Below are positions 41,720 through 49,731 of a stretch of DNA of 64,000 bases, piece after piece. The number at the start of each line of letters is the position of its first letter. Within the stretch, counting starts at the first letter, position 1. Source of the DNA: Limnobacter sp. SAORIC-580 (GTDB lineage Bacteria > Pseudomonadota > Gammaproteobacteria > Burkholderiales > Burkholderiaceae_B); contig NZ_CP053084.1 in assembly GCF_013004065.1 (NCBI RefSeq), positions 1,302,001 to 1,366,000 on the forward strand, in the 5' to 3' direction. Made by a program: the position numbers and the translations under genes. Below the pieces are notes generated by a model. The model ran no database searches. It had not been told where the DNA came from and saw only the letters and a list, made by a program, of their open reading frames with translations.

Positions 41720-44158
41720 ATGTCCGAAAATCGACTTACAGAACAAGAAATGACGGGCCTGCGCGTTCCGCCTCACTCGCTCGAATCGGAGCAATCGGTG
41801 GTGGGCGGCTTGCTGCTGGACAACCAAGCCTGGGACAAAATTGGCGATGTGATTCGAGCCGAAGATTTTTACCGCTACGATCACCGGGTTATTTTTGAGC
41901 ACATTGCCAAGCTGATTGACGGCTCCAAGCCAGCTGATGTCATTACTGTGTATGAATCGCTGCAGTCTTCGGGCAAGGCTGAAGATGTGGGTGGTTTGGC
42001 TTACTTGAACACCCTGGCCACCAACACGCCCTCGGCCGCCAACATTCGCCGCTACGCAGAAATTGTGCGCGACCGCGCCGTGCTGCGCAGGCTGATTACG
42101 ATCAGCGATGACATTGCGACCACCGCGCTGAACCCGCAAGGCAAAGACACCAAAACCATTCTCGACGAAGCGGAAAGCAAGATTTTCAAGATTGCTGAAG
42201 ACGGCGCGCGCGGCGCGGGTGGTTTTCAAGAATTGCAGCCGGTGCTGAGCAAAGTGGTTGAGCGAATCGATGAGCTTTATCACCGCGACAGCACCAGCGA
42301 CATCACTGGTATTTCGACCGGTTTCGTAGATTTGGATGGCAAAACATCGGGCCTGCAGCCCGGTGACTTGATTATTGTTGCCGGAAGACCCTCAATGGGT
42401 AAAGCGCAGCCACTTGATGCCTTGGTTAAAACGCCAAGCGGCTGGGTAACTATGGGCGAGTTGCGCGTGGGCGATGCTTTGGCATCTATGGATGGAAAGT
42501 CATCCCTGGTCACGGGGGTATTTCCCCAAGGCGAAAAGCAGATTTATAAAGTGGTATTTTCAGACGGTCGCAGTGCCGAGTGTTGTGATGAACATTTGTG
42601 GCGTGTGATGCACCGCGACTGGGCCGAGCCCCGCGTGATTAGCACCAAGCGCCTGACGGAAATGCTGGGCTGTGTTCGTTACAAAAACCGCTTGTGGATC
42701 GACACTGTGACTGGTGATTTCGGTCACAACGATGTGTTGCCAATTGACCCCTGGGTACTGGGTGCCCTGCTGGGCGATGGCACTTTGGCCTTCAGCCACA
42801 GCAGTGTGATGTTTTCCACCAAGTCGGAAGAGTTAGTGCACAGAATGAATGCATTACTTGGACATGACATGGAATTGGTTCATGCACAGGCCTACGACTA
42901 TCGGGTGGTGTGGAAAGGCAGAATGCTTGCCAATGGTGCTCGCACCAGTCAGCCTAGTTACTTCCGCCAAGCTCTGAACGATCTGGGTGTGCTGGGTTGT
43001 GTCAGCCACAATAAATTTATTCCTGAACATTATCTGAAAGCCAATAAGGCGGCGCGGTTGGCCTTGTTACAGGGCCTGTTGGATACCGATGGCTGGATAG
43101 AATCCTGGGGTTCGATTCGATTTGCCACGGTAAGCGAGCAACTGGCCAATGATGTGGCCTACCTTGCACGTTCACTGGGTGGGTTTTGTTCAATTGCAAC
43201 CAAAAATACGCATTACACCAGCAAGGGCGAACCCAAAGAAGGGCGTTTGGCTTATGTGTTGAACATGAGCTTTGCCGATGGGCAGCAGGTGTTTACGCTT
43301 GAAGAAAAGAAGGCGCGACTGCGCACCGACTGGCAGCGCACACGCCGAATCACTTTTCAAAGCATTGAGCCTGTGCGCATGGCGCAAGCGCAGTGTATTT
43401 CTGTAAGTCACCCCACGCGTACATACATCACCAACGATTTTGTGGTGACGCACAATACTGCATTCAGCTTGAACATTGGCGAACACGTGGCTGTGGAAGA
43501 GGGTCATGCAGTGGCTGTGTTCTCCATGGAAATGGGCGCAACCCAATTGGCGATGCGTTTGCTGGGCTCCGTGGGGCGTTTGGATCAACACCGCCTAAGA
43601 ACCGGGCGACTGACTGATGAAGACTGGCCACGACTGACGTACGCAGTCGAGAAGATGCAGAATGCGCAATTGTTTATTGATGAAACGCCCGCCTTGTCTT
43701 CGATGGAAGTGCGCGCGCGTTGCCGGCGCTTGGCACGCCAGTGTGGCCAGCTTGGTTTGGTGATCATCGACTATTTGCAGTTGATGGGCTCTTCGTCTCC
43801 GGGTGAAAACCGTGCCACTGAAATTTCAGAAATTTCACGTTCATTGAAAGGTTTGGCAAAAGAATTGAACTGTCCGGTGATCGCGCTCTCGCAGCTGAAC
43901 CGCTCGCTGGAACAGCGGCCAAACAAACGCCCGGTGATGAGTGACCTGCGAGAATCGGGCGCCATTGAGCAGGATGCCGACGTGATTTTGTTCATTTACC
44001 GCGATGAGGTTTACAACCCCGATTCACCCGACAAAGGAACTGCTGAAATTATCATCGGCAAGCAGCGTAATGGCCCAATTGGCACGGTGCGGGTAACTTT
44101 CCTGGGCATGTACACCAAGTTTGAGAATTACGCTGGAATGCAGCCGGAAGGGGAGTGA
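41720..44158 (+). CDS. dnaB: Replicative DNA helicase DnaB, intein-containing precursor
   Basis: 812 codons from ATG at 41720 (a GTG at 41696 lies inside the terminator stem). Removing the 351-residue intein (229-579) leaves 461 residues, the normal DnaB size. Extein landmarks: N-terminal RVPPHSLESEQSVVGGLLLD; RecA-like core with AGRPSMGK, joined after splicing to TAFSLNIGEH; then FSMEMGATQLAMRL, VIIDYLQLMG, SQLNRSLEQRPNKRP and GAIEQDADVI. The intein splits the Walker A Lys from the Thr, so unspliced protein cannot hydrolyse ATP. No clear Shine-Dalgarno precedes the ATG. Confidence 0.96.
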   Translation: MSENRLTEQEMTGLRVPPHSLESEQSVVGGLLLDNQAWDKIGDVIRAEDFYRYDHRVIFEHIAKLIDGSKPADVITVYESLQSSGKAEDVGGLAYLNTLATNTPSAANIRRYAEIVRDRAVLRRLITISDDIATTALNPQGKDTKTILDEAESKIFKIAEDGARGAGGFQELQPVLSKVVERIDELYHRDSTSDITGISTGFVDLDGKTSGLQPGDLIIVAGRPSMGKAQPLDALVKTPSGWVTMGELRVGDALASMDGKSSLVTGVFPQGEKQIYKVVFSDGRSAECCDEHLWRVMHRDWAEPRVISTKRLTEMLGCVRYKNRLWIDTVTGDFGHNDVLPIDPWVLGALLGDGTLAFSHSSVMFSTKSEELVHRMNALLGHDMELVHAQAYDYRVVWKGRMLANGARTSQPSYFRQALNDLGVLGCVSHNKFIPEHYLKANKAARLALLQGLLDTDGWIESWGSIRFATVSEQLANDVAYLARSLGGFCSIATKNTHYTSKGEPKEGRLAYVLNMSFADGQQVFTLEEKKARLRTDWQRTRRITFQSIEPVRMAQAQCISVSHPTRTYITNDFVVTHNTAFSLNIGEHVAVEEGHAVAVFSMEMGATQLAMRLLGSVGRLDQHRLRTGRLTDEDWPRLTYAVEKMQNAQLFIDETPALSSMEVRARCRRLARQCGQLGLVIIDYLQLMGSSSPGENRATEISEISRSLKGLAKELNCPVIALSQLNRSLEQRPNKRPVMSDLRESGAIEQDADVILFIYRDEVYNPDSPDKGTAEIIIGKQRNGPIGTVRVTFLGMYTKFENYAGMQPEGE
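42404..43456 (+). mobile_element. Class 3 intein with LAGLIDADG homing endonuclease in DnaB
   Basis: 351 residues in frame inside dnaB, from Ala1 (AQPLDALVKTPSGW) to the terminal His350-Asn351 (FVVTHN), followed by Thr +1. The usual Cys1/Ser1 nucleophile is absent. Instead the class 3 triplet is present: Trp66 two residues after block B His64 (CCDEHLW), Cys331 in block F (AQCISV, where most inteins have Asp), and Thr +1. In this class the block F Cys attacks the N-terminal junction. Two LAGLIDADG-type motifs, VLGALLGDGTL and ALLQGLLDTDGWI, about 90 residues apart, indicate a DOD endonuclease domain that looks intact. Coordinates follow from GRPSMGK before and TAFSLN after. Confidence 0.95.
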
Positions 44159-44190
44159 GTCGGGTTCCGCGCTGAGTCGGGTTTGTTGTG

Positions 44191-44241
44191 GTTACAAACG
44201 GTATTGCTCAAGTCACACAGGCTCGAAGGTGTGTTTGTAAC
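44191..44241. repeat. Long inverted repeat before the Tlde1-like gene
   Basis: GTTACAAAC (44191-44199) and GTTTGTAAC (44233-44241) are perfect 9 bp arms with CACAC/GTGTG (44214-44233) nested inside. It lies in the 133 bp gap between dnaB and the more AT-rich gene pair. It could be an mRNA hairpin after dnaB, an operator, or a trace of the insertion that brought the pair in. No T-run follows. Confidence 0.45.
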
Positions 44242-44291
44242 TCCCGGCTGAACATGTTTAGACTGCTCTTTTTTCGATTTGGGACTTTTTG

Positions 44292-44795
44292 ATGAAATAC
44301 GCCCATGAAATAAGACGACCAGAAGTACCAGCTTGCGCGAAATCTGTAATCAGCCTCCACTTTGATGGAAAAATTTTCAAAATACAAACTGCTACTGGGG
44401 TGCTGAAAACTTACCCCGCGGTGTCTGGCAAGCCCGTTGACAGCAAGTTTGATTACTCTTTAGAAAGGCAAAAGGTTTCCAATCAGGGACCCATTCCTGA
44501 AGGGAGTTACTGGATTAGCCCTGCTGACATTTGGGAGAATAACGCAATTAAAAGTTTGCTTGTATCCTCGCGATCCGCATGGGGTGATTACCGAATCACG
44601 ATTCGCGTTAGCCCCGGGACCCAAACCCATGCGCGAGGCGGTTTTTTTATTCACGGTGGCGATATTCCGGGTAGCGCAGGCTGTATTGATTTGACCTCTT
44701 CAATGAATCAATTCATCAAAGATTTGAAAAGCTTGTTGGGTAAGTCTGTAAATTGTCATGTCCCATTAACAGTGGAATACTCCGATGCGGAATAA
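44292..44795 (+). CDS. Tlde1/DUF2778-type L,D-transpeptidase-fold protein, possible toxin
   Basis: 167 residues from ATG at 44292. The DUF2778 (Tlde1) pattern is visible: SLHFDGKIFKIQ, TYPAVSGKP, NQGPIPEGSYWI, then GGFFIHGGDIPGSAGCIDL, which supplies the catalytic His and Cys of an L,D-transpeptidase-like active site. Known members are peptidoglycan-attacking effectors of type VI secretion. There is no signal peptide, so it needs another route to the periplasm. It is more AT-rich than its neighbours, which suggests transfer. The next gene overlaps by 11 nt and encodes a small membrane protein, a likely immunity partner. No T6SS gene lies in the window. Confidence 0.75.
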   Translation: MKYAHEIRRPEVPACAKSVISLHFDGKIFKIQTATGVLKTYPAVSGKPVDSKFDYSLERQKVSNQGPIPEGSYWISPADIWENNAIKSLLVSSRSAWGDYRITIRVSPGTQTHARGGFFIHGGDIPGSAGCIDLTSSMNQFIKDLKSLLGKSVNCHVPLTVEYSDAE

Positions 44796-45165
44796 AAATT
44801 TCTTCGCAATCGTCTGCTGTTTTTTGCCGCTTTGTGCTCATGCAGAGGTACTTGATAAATTGCCCCAAATTCAAGATATGTGGCTGTATGCCGCCTTGGG
44901 TTTTTTGTTTGCTGGTGTGGCTTTGCGTATTCACTGGGCACTATTCGTGCTGGCCTTGGTTTACCCCGCATTGTGGTTTGTTAGCTTGTTGATGGAGGTG
45001 CATTCATTTGATCTTGGCCCTGCAATTGTTGTCGAAGCGGGGCAGTCGTATTCAATGAATGCATATGCTGCAGCAATTATTTGGTTGCTTGGGGTGGTAG
45101 GTTTATTTGTTTGGAAAAAGATCGGCAAGTTCGCGAAAGGAACAACTTCCAGTTATAAAAGTTGA
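44785..45165 (+). CDS. Small membrane protein, candidate immunity partner
   Basis: 126 residues. The N-terminus (NKNFFAIVCCFLPLCAHAEV) is a signal peptide or first helix. Further hydrophobic segments are MWLYAALGFLFAGVALRI, ALFVLALVYPALWFVSLL and AAAIIWLLGVVGLFVW, followed by a basic tail (KKIGKFAKG). The polar stretch MEVHSFDLGPAIVVEAGQSY between helices may face the periplasm, where a Tlde1-type toxin acts. It overlaps the toxin-like gene by 11 nt, so the two are translationally coupled. I do not recognise the family; the immunity role is inferred from position and topology. Confidence 0.6.
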   Translation: MRNKNFFAIVCCFLPLCAHAEVLDKLPQIQDMWLYAALGFLFAGVALRIHWALFVLALVYPALWFVSLLMEVHSFDLGPAIVVEAGQSYSMNAYAAAIIWLLGVVGLFVWKKIGKFAKGTTSSYKS

Positions 45166-45303
45166 ACTCGGGTCGATTGCCAGAATATCTCCGGTCTGTT
45201 TTGCCGCATTCACAACGCTCGAATTGCTCTCATTCCGCCTTCAAGAAAGGAGACAAAGGCTTTCAGGCTGAGGAGGGCATGCGACTTCGCTAATGCATCA
45301 ACG

Positions 45304-45327
45304 GGGCATGTAATTTCTCACATGCCC
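45304..45327. repeat. Hairpin after the PIN-PhoH gene
   Basis: GGGCATGT/ACATGCCC, 8 bp perfect arms with an eight-base loop, 9 nt past the PhoH-type stop on the minus strand. No T-run follows on either side. It is probably the 3' end hairpin of the bcp-phoH transcript. The rest of the 171 bp gap back to 45166 shows no gene I can support. Confidence 0.5.
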
Positions 45328-45336
45328 ATCAACACA

Positions 45337-46992
45337 TCAAAGGTTATCTGACGCAAAGTCAGCCAACCTTGAACGCTCACCACGCTGCAGCGTAATGTGC
45401 CCTGCATGTGGCCAGCCCTTGAATCGATCCACCACATACGTCAGGCCTGAAGAGCCTTCAGTCAAGTAAGGCGTATCAATTTGCGCCAAGTTACCCAAAC
45501 AGATTACCTTGGTACCGGGACCGGCCCGTGTGATCAGGGTTTTCATTTGCTTGGGCGACAGGTTTTGCGCTTCATCAATAATCAAAAACTTGTTGATGAA
45601 GGTGCGGCCCCGCATGAAGTTCATTGATTTGATGCGGATCTTGGTGCGTATCAAGTCGGTTGTTGCTGAGCGGCCCCAATCGCCACTGCTGGGGTCGGGT
45701 TTGTTCAGCACTTCCAGGTTGTCTTCAAAAGCGCCCATCCAGGGGGCCATTTTTTCCTCTTCAGTACCTGGCAAAAAGCCGATGTCTTCACCCACTGGCA
45801 CGGTGGCGCGGGTCACGATAATTTCAGAGTATTGCTTGCTTTCAAGTACTTGCGACAAACCTGCAGCCAAGGCCAGCAGGGTTTTGCCTGTACCGGCCTG
45901 GCCCAACAGCGTCACGAAGTCGCATTCGGGGTTCATCAACAAATTCAGTGCGAAGTTTTGTTCGCGGTTGCGTGCAGTGATGCCCCACACGCTGTTTTTG
46001 TTGTGGCTGAAATCCCGCAGGGTTTTCAGCACGGCGGTGCGGCCGCTCACTTCCAGTACTTGAGCGATCAATGGAATACCAGTTTCGCAGTATACAAACT
46101 GGTTCACCATCATGTCTTTTACAGCAGGGCCGCTGATGCGGTAAAAGGTGCTTCCGCCTTGCTGCCAGCTTTCAATGCCTTTGCTGTTCTTTTCCCAGAA
46201 ATCGGCGGGCAATTCCATGATGCCTGAATACAGCAGATCACGGTCTTCCAGCACTTGATCGTTGAAGTAATCCTCGGCCAGCAAGCCCAAGGCGCGGGCC
46301 TTGATGCGCATGTTGATGTCTTTCGAGACCAATGCAACTTCGCGATCAGGGTGTTGTTTACTCAGTGCAAACACCACACCCAGAATCTGGTTGTCGGCTT
46401 TGCCCACGGGCAAGGTTTTCGGCAGTTCAGCAGCCAACTCGGTGGTTTGTACCAACAAACGTCCAAGGGCGTCCACATTGCCCAGACGGTCCAGTGCCAC
46501 ACCTTTTTCGATGTCCTCGATATTCTCCATCAAGGCATCGAGCGAACGGCTTACTTGCCGTGCGTGGCGGGCCACTTCAGACATGCCTTTTTTGTGGTTG
46601 TCCAGTTCTTCCAGCGTAATCAGCGGCAAAAATACATCGTGCTCTTCAAAGCGAAACAGCGAAGTGGGGTCGTGCATCAACACGTTGGTGTCCAGCACAA
46701 AAATTTTCTTGCCGGTGTGGGTAACCTGTCGCCTAGTTTTGGCAATGGGCGTGGCCACTGGTTTGCGTGCTTTGCCTGAAGCTGCGGCTGGAACATTTCG
46801 GGTGCGGTTTGTCGCGGGCGCCTTGGCTGTGACAGTGTTGTCGGCGGCCAAGGTCAACGGTGCTTTCCCGGTTGTAGTGGTGGTGTCAGATACATCAATT
46901 TTTTTGGCCGGCTTTTTGGGTCTGGGTGCCGTGATTGGTGGGATTTCGTTCAGTGTAGTTGCTGGTTTGCTGGGTTCTTTTGGCAGAGGCAT
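45337..46992 (-). CDS. PIN domain-PhoH ATPase fusion (PhoH2 type)
   Basis: 551 residues from ATG at 46992. The first 90 residues are Pro/Ala/Thr/Lys-rich and probably disordered. The PIN nuclease domain follows (FVLDTNVLMHDP with the metal Asp, LEELDNHKKG, VSKDINMRIKA), then the PhoH ATPase with Walker A LLGQAGTGKTLLAL, PVGEDIGFLPGTEEEKM and the Walker B-type IIDEAQNLSPKQMKTLITRA. PhoH2 proteins act as sequence-dependent RNA unwinding nucleases. It lies downstream of bcp on the same strand, a common betaproteobacterial pairing. Confidence 0.92.
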   Translation of the reverse strand: MPLPKEPSKPATTLNEIPPITAPRPKKPAKKIDVSDTTTTTGKAPLTLAADNTVTAKAPATNRTRNVPAAASGKARKPVATPIAKTRRQVTHTGKKIFVLDTNVLMHDPTSLFRFEEHDVFLPLITLEELDNHKKGMSEVARHARQVSRSLDALMENIEDIEKGVALDRLGNVDALGRLLVQTTELAAELPKTLPVGKADNQILGVVFALSKQHPDREVALVSKDINMRIKARALGLLAEDYFNDQVLEDRDLLYSGIMELPADFWEKNSKGIESWQQGGSTFYRISGPAVKDMMVNQFVYCETGIPLIAQVLEVSGRTAVLKTLRDFSHNKNSVWGITARNREQNFALNLLMNPECDFVTLLGQAGTGKTLLALAAGLSQVLESKQYSEIIVTRATVPVGEDIGFLPGTEEEKMAPWMGAFEDNLEVLNKPDPSSGDWGRSATTDLIRTKIRIKSMNFMRGRTFINKFLIIDEAQNLSPKQMKTLITRAGPGTKVICLGNLAQIDTPYLTEGSSGLTYVVDRFKGWPHAGHITLQRGERSRLADFASDNL

Positions 46993-47059
46993 TGTCAACG
47001 ATCTGAAGTAGGAAGCTCATAAATCGCGCGGGGTCGTCACGCCCGCGCCCGTGAGGATA

Positions 47060-47530
47060 TTAGTCCCCGATTGTGCGTACAAAGTCAAGCACCGCTTGCG
47101 CATGGCCCGGCACCTTCAAGCCGCGCCACTCCTGCACAAGAATGCCTTTCTTGTTGATTACAAAGGTACTTCTTTCCACGCCACGTACTTGTTTTCCGTA
47201 CATGTTTTTCATTTTCATCACGTCGAAAATTGTGCATACCTTCTCGTCCGGATCTGAAATCAATTCAAACGGCATTTCCAGTTTGGCTTTGAAGTTTTCA
47301 TGCGATTTCATGGAATCGCGTGAAACACCAAAAACAAGGCAGTCAGCTTTTAAAAACTCGGGGTGTAGGTCGCGAAAGTTTTCGCCCTCGGTGGTGCAGC
47401 CTGGCGTGCTGTCTTTGGGGTAAAAATAAATGATCAGGTTTTTGCCAGTGTGGGCTGACAGGGTAAAATTGCCGCCGCCAGTACAAGCTGCTGAAAAATC
47501 AGGCACTTTGCTGTTGACTTCAAGTGACAC
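47060..47530 (-). CDS. bcp: Thioredoxin-dependent thiol peroxidase (Bcp/PrxQ)
   Basis: 156 residues from GTG at 47530, with AGGGAGC upstream. The peroxiredoxin Q motif YPKDSTPGCTTEGENFRD contains the peroxidatic Cys. The usual resolving Cys five residues later is replaced (CTTEGE), so it is probably a 1-Cys form or uses Cys at ADCLVFG or KVCTIF. It reduces hydroperoxides, including lipid peroxides, in the cytoplasm. Preceded by two small genes and followed by the PIN-PhoH gene. Confidence 0.92.
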   Translation of the reverse strand: MSLEVNSKVPDFSAACTGGGNFTLSAHTGKNLIIYFYPKDSTPGCTTEGENFRDLHPEFLKADCLVFGVSRDSMKSHENFKAKLEMPFELISDPDEKVCTIFDVMKMKNMYGKQVRGVERSTFVINKKGILVQEWRGLKVPGHAQAVLDFVRTIGD

Positions 47531-47622
47531 GGTACTGCTCCCTGAGGTGTGGTGGTTTTGCTGCCGGTGTGCGTGTTTGATTCAGTATAACCACAGCTTT
47601 TGACAGCAAAATGCAGGAAGTG

Positions 47623-47994
47623 TCAGGAACGCGCCAAAAGCGCCACACCCAGTACGATCACCCCGATTGCCACCCAGCGCTGCAGGCTCACAGGTTCATT
47701 GAGGAAGTATTGCGCCGCAAAGGCATTGATCACATAACCTATTGCCAGCATGGGGTAGGCCAGTGTTACATCGACCCGTGAAAGCGCCATTAGCCAAATG
47801 AGCAGTGAAAATCCGTAGCAAAACAGCCCCAGAATCATTGGCCACTGCAAAAACAAGGCGGACATGGCACCCAGGCTAAGCGCACTGGATGCCTCGATGA
47901 CGCCCACTTTGTTGGTGGCCATTTTTAACAGCAGCTGGGCCAGCGCATTCAAAATTACGCCCGAGAGCACTAAAATGGCAGCATAGGTGGTCAT
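47623..47994 (-). CDS. Small four-helix transporter of the SMR/EamA superfamily
   Basis: 123 residues with four membrane helices: AAILVLSGVILNALAQLLLK, PMILGLFCYGFSLLIWLMAL, VTLAYPMLAIGYVINAFAAQ and WVAIGVIVLGVALLA. The pattern ALSRVDVTLAYPM and FLNEPVSLQRWVAIGVIVLG is that of ArnE/EmrE-like half-transporters. SMR multidrug pumps have an essential Glu14; no Glu occurs in the first helix here, so an EamA-like or ArnE-type flippase role is more likely than drug efflux. Its ATG overlaps the upstream stop by 4 nt. Confidence 0.8.
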   Translation of the reverse strand: MTTYAAILVLSGVILNALAQLLLKMATNKVGVIEASSALSLGAMSALFLQWPMILGLFCYGFSLLIWLMALSRVDVTLAYPMLAIGYVINAFAAQYFLNEPVSLQRWVAIGVIVLGVALLARS

Positions 47995-48368
47995 AGTAAA
48001 ATCGCGGCAATTACATGCCGGCCTTCACCGATCAAAATGTTGTAAGTGCGGCAGGCAGCCTGGCTGTCCATGTACTCCACCGGGCAGCGTTTGTTGGCGA
48101 AAAACTTGCGAATGTCCATGCCGGGAAAAACCTGTTTGGCGCCCGTGCCAATCAGCAGCACTTCCATGCTATCGGGGCACTGGCCATATAGCCACTCGCA
48201 GTGGGCCAATTGCAGTGGGCCCGAACCCGCGTTTTCCCAGATTCTGGGGGTGAAATCAGTGCCAAACACCACGCTTTCAGTTTGAAGCCTGCCGCTGATC
48301 ACGACACCTTCTTCGTCATACCGCTGAACGACGAATTGATTGTCGAGCGATTCAGGTTGAAATTTCAT
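47991..48368 (-). CDS. Mth938-like (DUF498) domain protein
   Basis: 125 residues from ATG at 48368, with GGAG 10 nt upstream. A single Mth938-like domain: SVVFGTDFTPRIW, EVLLIGTGAKQVFP, VEYMDSQAACRTYNIL and GEGRHVIAAILL. In mitochondria the relative NDUFAF3 helps assemble complex I; bacterial members have no settled function. It overlaps the transporter gene by 4 nt (ATGA) and is divergent from alaA across 129 bp. Confidence 0.85.
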   Translation of the reverse strand: MKFQPESLDNQFVVQRYDEEGVVISGRLQTESVVFGTDFTPRIWENAGSGPLQLAHCEWLYGQCPDSMEVLLIGTGAKQVFPGMDIRKFFANKRCPVEYMDSQAACRTYNILIGEGRHVIAAILL

Positions 48369-48497
48369 TCGAAAGATGCTCCAGGATGGGGCCAAACCCT
48401 AGCAGGCATTGGCCTAAACGGTTAAATTATAAGACTTTGCGCAAGCAAAAGAATAAGCAAATTAATAACCAACACAACAATCCACACACAGGTCGAC

Positions 48498-49724
48498 ATG
48501 AAACCCATTCTCAAATCTGCCAAGCTGGCCAATGTTTGCTACGACATCCGCGGACCGGTGATGCAGCGAGCGCGCCAGCTGGAAGAGGAAGGGCACCGCA
48601 TCCTGAAGCTGAACATCGGCAATTTGGCACCTTTTGGTTTTGAAGCACCCGATGAGGTTCGGCAAGATGTGATCATGAATCTGGGCGATGCCTCGGGCTA
48701 CAGCGACAGCAAGGGCTTGTTTGCAGCGCGCAAAGCCATCATGCATTACACCCAGCAAAAGAAAATCAAGGGTGTAACGCTCGACGACATCATTGTGGGC
48801 AATGGTGTATCCGAGCTGATCGTGATGAGCATGCAGGGCTTACTGAACAACGGCGATGAAGTACTGGTGCCCGCGCCCGATTACCCTTTGTGGACAGCTG
48901 CCGTGAGTATTTCCGGCGGTACGCCACGCCATTACCTGTGCGATGAGCAAAGCGATTGGTACCCCGACACCAAGCACCTGCGCAGCCTGATCAATGAAAA
49001 AACCAAGGCCATGGTGATCATCAACCCCAACAACCCCACGGGCGCTTTGTATCCCGAGGAGGTGTTGCAGGAATTGGTACAAATTGCCCGTGAACACCAA
49101 CTCATTATTTTCGCAGACGAGATTTACGACAAAATGTTGTATGACGGCGCGGAGCACACCTCGATTGCTTCGCTGGCCGACGACGTGCTCTTCATCACCA
49201 TGAACGGCTTGTCCAAAAACTACCGCGCATGTGGTTACAGGGCAGGTTGGATGGTCATTTCTGGCGACAAACGCCATGCCACCGATTACATCGACGGTTT
49301 GGGCATCATGGCCTCCATGCGCCTGTGTGCCAACGTACCAGGCCAGTACGCCATTCAAACTTCGCTGGGTGGCTATCAAAGCATCGATGATTTGGTGGGG
49401 CCCGGCGGGCGCCTTACCCGTCAGCGTGACCTCGCTTACGATCTGATGACTTCCATTCCAGGCGTCACTTGTGTGAAGCCCAAAGCAGCGCTTTATCTGT
49501 TTCCGCGCCTGGACCCCAAAATTTATCCCATCAAGAATGACCAGCGCTTTGTGCTGGAGTTACTGGAGGCTGAAAAGGTACTTGTGGTGCAGGGCACAGG
49601 CTTTAATTGGATCAATCCGGATCATTTCCGGGTGGTTTTCCTACCCAACACCGATGATTTGACGGACGCAGTTGGTAGAATTGCACGCTTCCTGGAAAGT
49701 TATCGAAAACAACACCTTGGCTGA
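48498..49724 (+). CDS. alaA: Alanine aminotransferase AlaA
   Basis: 408 residues. A PLP-dependent fold-type I transaminase that makes L-alanine from pyruvate and glutamate. The resemblance to E. coli AlaA is strong from the first residues: SAKLANVCYDIRGPVMQRA, LKLNIGNLAPFGF, VPAPDYPLWTAAVS, INPNNPTGALYP, FADEIYDKMLYD and NGLSKNYRACGYR, with the PLP Lys. It is 7 nt upstream of hom, so aspartate-family and alanine synthesis share a transcript here. Confidence 0.93.
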   Translation: MKPILKSAKLANVCYDIRGPVMQRARQLEEEGHRILKLNIGNLAPFGFEAPDEVRQDVIMNLGDASGYSDSKGLFAARKAIMHYTQQKKIKGVTLDDIIVGNGVSELIVMSMQGLLNNGDEVLVPAPDYPLWTAAVSISGGTPRHYLCDEQSDWYPDTKHLRSLINEKTKAMVIINPNNPTGALYPEEVLQELVQIAREHQLIIFADEIYDKMLYDGAEHTSIASLADDVLFITMNGLSKNYRACGYRAGWMVISGDKRHATDYIDGLGIMASMRLCANVPGQYAIQTSLGGYQSIDDLVGPGGRLTRQRDLAYDLMTSIPGVTCVKPKAALYLFPRLDPKIYPIKNDQRFVLELLEAEKVLVVQGTGFNWINPDHFRVVFLPNTDDLTDAVGRIARFLESYRKQHLG

Positions 49725-49731
49725 TTTAAAA

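Noticed and set aside
42404..43456. Reading the dnaB insertion as a frameshift or assembly chimera
   Set aside because: The frame is continuous, splice-junction residues and both endonuclease motifs are intact, and removal restores a normal-length DnaB.
45270..45315. Tiny frames after GAGGAGGG (ATGCGACTTCGCTAATG) in the gap before phoH
   Set aside because: A good Shine-Dalgarno-like sequence but only 4 and 6 codons. There is no evidence of a gene; perhaps a remnant.
46301..47011. 236-codon plus-strand open frame over the PIN-PhoH gene
   Set aside because: The opposite strand has a full PIN-PhoH protein with all motifs; this frame is an antisense artefact.
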